From assembly GCA_947086925.1 (NCBI GenBank), contig CAMUAL010000028.1:1-23795 (forward strand): a DNA stretch of 23,795 bases. The letters are read 5' to 3'. This DNA comes from an uncultured Clostridia bacterium (lineage in GTDB: Bacteria > Bacillota > Clostridia > Christensenellales > Pumilibacteraceae). Position numbers and translations under genes: made by a program. Of the stretch, positions 23,590 to 23,795 are shown piece by piece (the stretch's first letter is position 1; the number at the start of each line of letters is the position of its first letter). The notes below the pieces were generated by a model that saw only the letters and a program-made list of their open reading frames with translations, searched no databases and was not told where the DNA came from.

Positions 23590-23795
23590 TTACTTTTTAC
23601 TTGATTTCAAATTACCTAACGCTTCGGCATTATTGGCAAGTACCATTCCAACGGTTTGGCAACCGTCCATAGCGGAGCATTTGCCGCAGGTTTCGATAGC
23701 CTTACCAAGCGCACACTGTCTAATCGGACACATAACATCACAATAGGGCGATTTAATTCCGTCCGAACGGCAACCTTCGCAATTTATCATTTCGG
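23590..23795 (-). CDS. DUF3795 cysteine-rich protein, 5' end outside window
   Basis: The visible 66 codons from ATG 23790 contain eight cysteines (C4, C7, C17, C21, C26, C35, C38, C44) in the DUF3795 pattern NCEGCR, CPIRQCA, CGKC. The frame stays open to the window end. Full DUF3795 proteins usually have another Cys-rich segment before this point, so the true start is probably beyond 23795 and the ATG at 23790 is internal. The function is unknown; the cysteines suggest metal or Fe-S binding. It is first in the visible part of the cluster with the GyrI-like and EFR1 genes. Confidence 0.75.
   Translation of the reverse strand, partial: EMINCEGCRSDGIKSPYCDVMCPIRQCALGKAIETCGKCSAMDGCQTVGMVLANNAEALGNLKSSKK

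Overview
The window looks like chromosomal DNA from an uncultured low-to-medium GC Bacillota (Clostridia-type, plausibly gut-derived). The basis is GGAGG-type ribosome sites, sigma-A promoters of TTGACA/TATAAT type, single-membrane lipoprotein signal peptides, CUT1-type sugar ABC permeases, an Asp23/AmaP-type protein and a GntR-LacI hybrid regulator. No taxon can be fixed from the sequence alone, and I saw no rRNA, tRNA, CRISPR array or insertion sequence.

Region 1 (1-2360): a visibly AT-richer two-gene cassette on the + strand, bracketed by two copies of a palindromic repeat (1-58 and 2299-2358). The genes overlap and encode a PD-(D/E)XK-like nuclease and a metallo-beta-lactamase/beta-CASP (RNase J-like) nuclease. 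The first gene appears to be expressed from a leaderless transcript. Region 2 (2392-4973, +): a DUF4874/DUF4832-type lipoprotein, a TfoX N-terminal-domain protein and a small membrane protein, closed by a hairpin terminator shared with the opposite strand. Region 3 (5095-8291, -): housekeeping genes for an AmaP-like membrane protein, an M18 aminopeptidase and glutamyl-Q tRNA(Asp) synthetase.

Region 4 (8387-18706, -) is the core of the window, a single tight operon of about 10 kb. In transcription order it holds a sugar-binding lipoprotein, two ABC permeases, an 890-residue surface protein with LGFP-like modules and a C-terminal membrane anchor, a cytoplasmic GH125 exo-alpha-1,6-mannosidase, and two GH76 endo-alpha-1,6-mannanase lipoproteins. 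It ends at a strong hairpin terminator. A divergently transcribed GntR-LacI regulator (18996-20093, +) shares the control region. A separately promoted cytoplasmic glutaminase-A-like protein (DUF5127/DUF4965/DUF1793 type) follows convergently (20096-22072, -).

The simplest model is a Gram-positive alpha-1,6-mannan utilisation locus. Cell-surface GH76 enzymes would cut yeast-type mannan backbone, the LGFP protein may hold substrate or tether it to the wall, the ABC system imports oligosaccharides (its ATPase must be encoded elsewhere), GH125 trims them inside the cell, and the regulator senses a product. Region 5 (22328-23795, -) is a small redox/effector cluster: a DUF3795 cysteine-rich protein (cut by the window end), a GyrI-like effector-binding protein and an EFR1-type flavodoxin-ferredoxin.

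The best candidates for something undescribed are the repeat-bracketed nuclease/beta-CASP pair, the LGFP-module surface protein with a Cys-Gly-Ser C-terminal anchor inside a mannan operon, the glutaminase-A-like enzyme attached to that locus, and a G9 tract inside the binding-protein gene.
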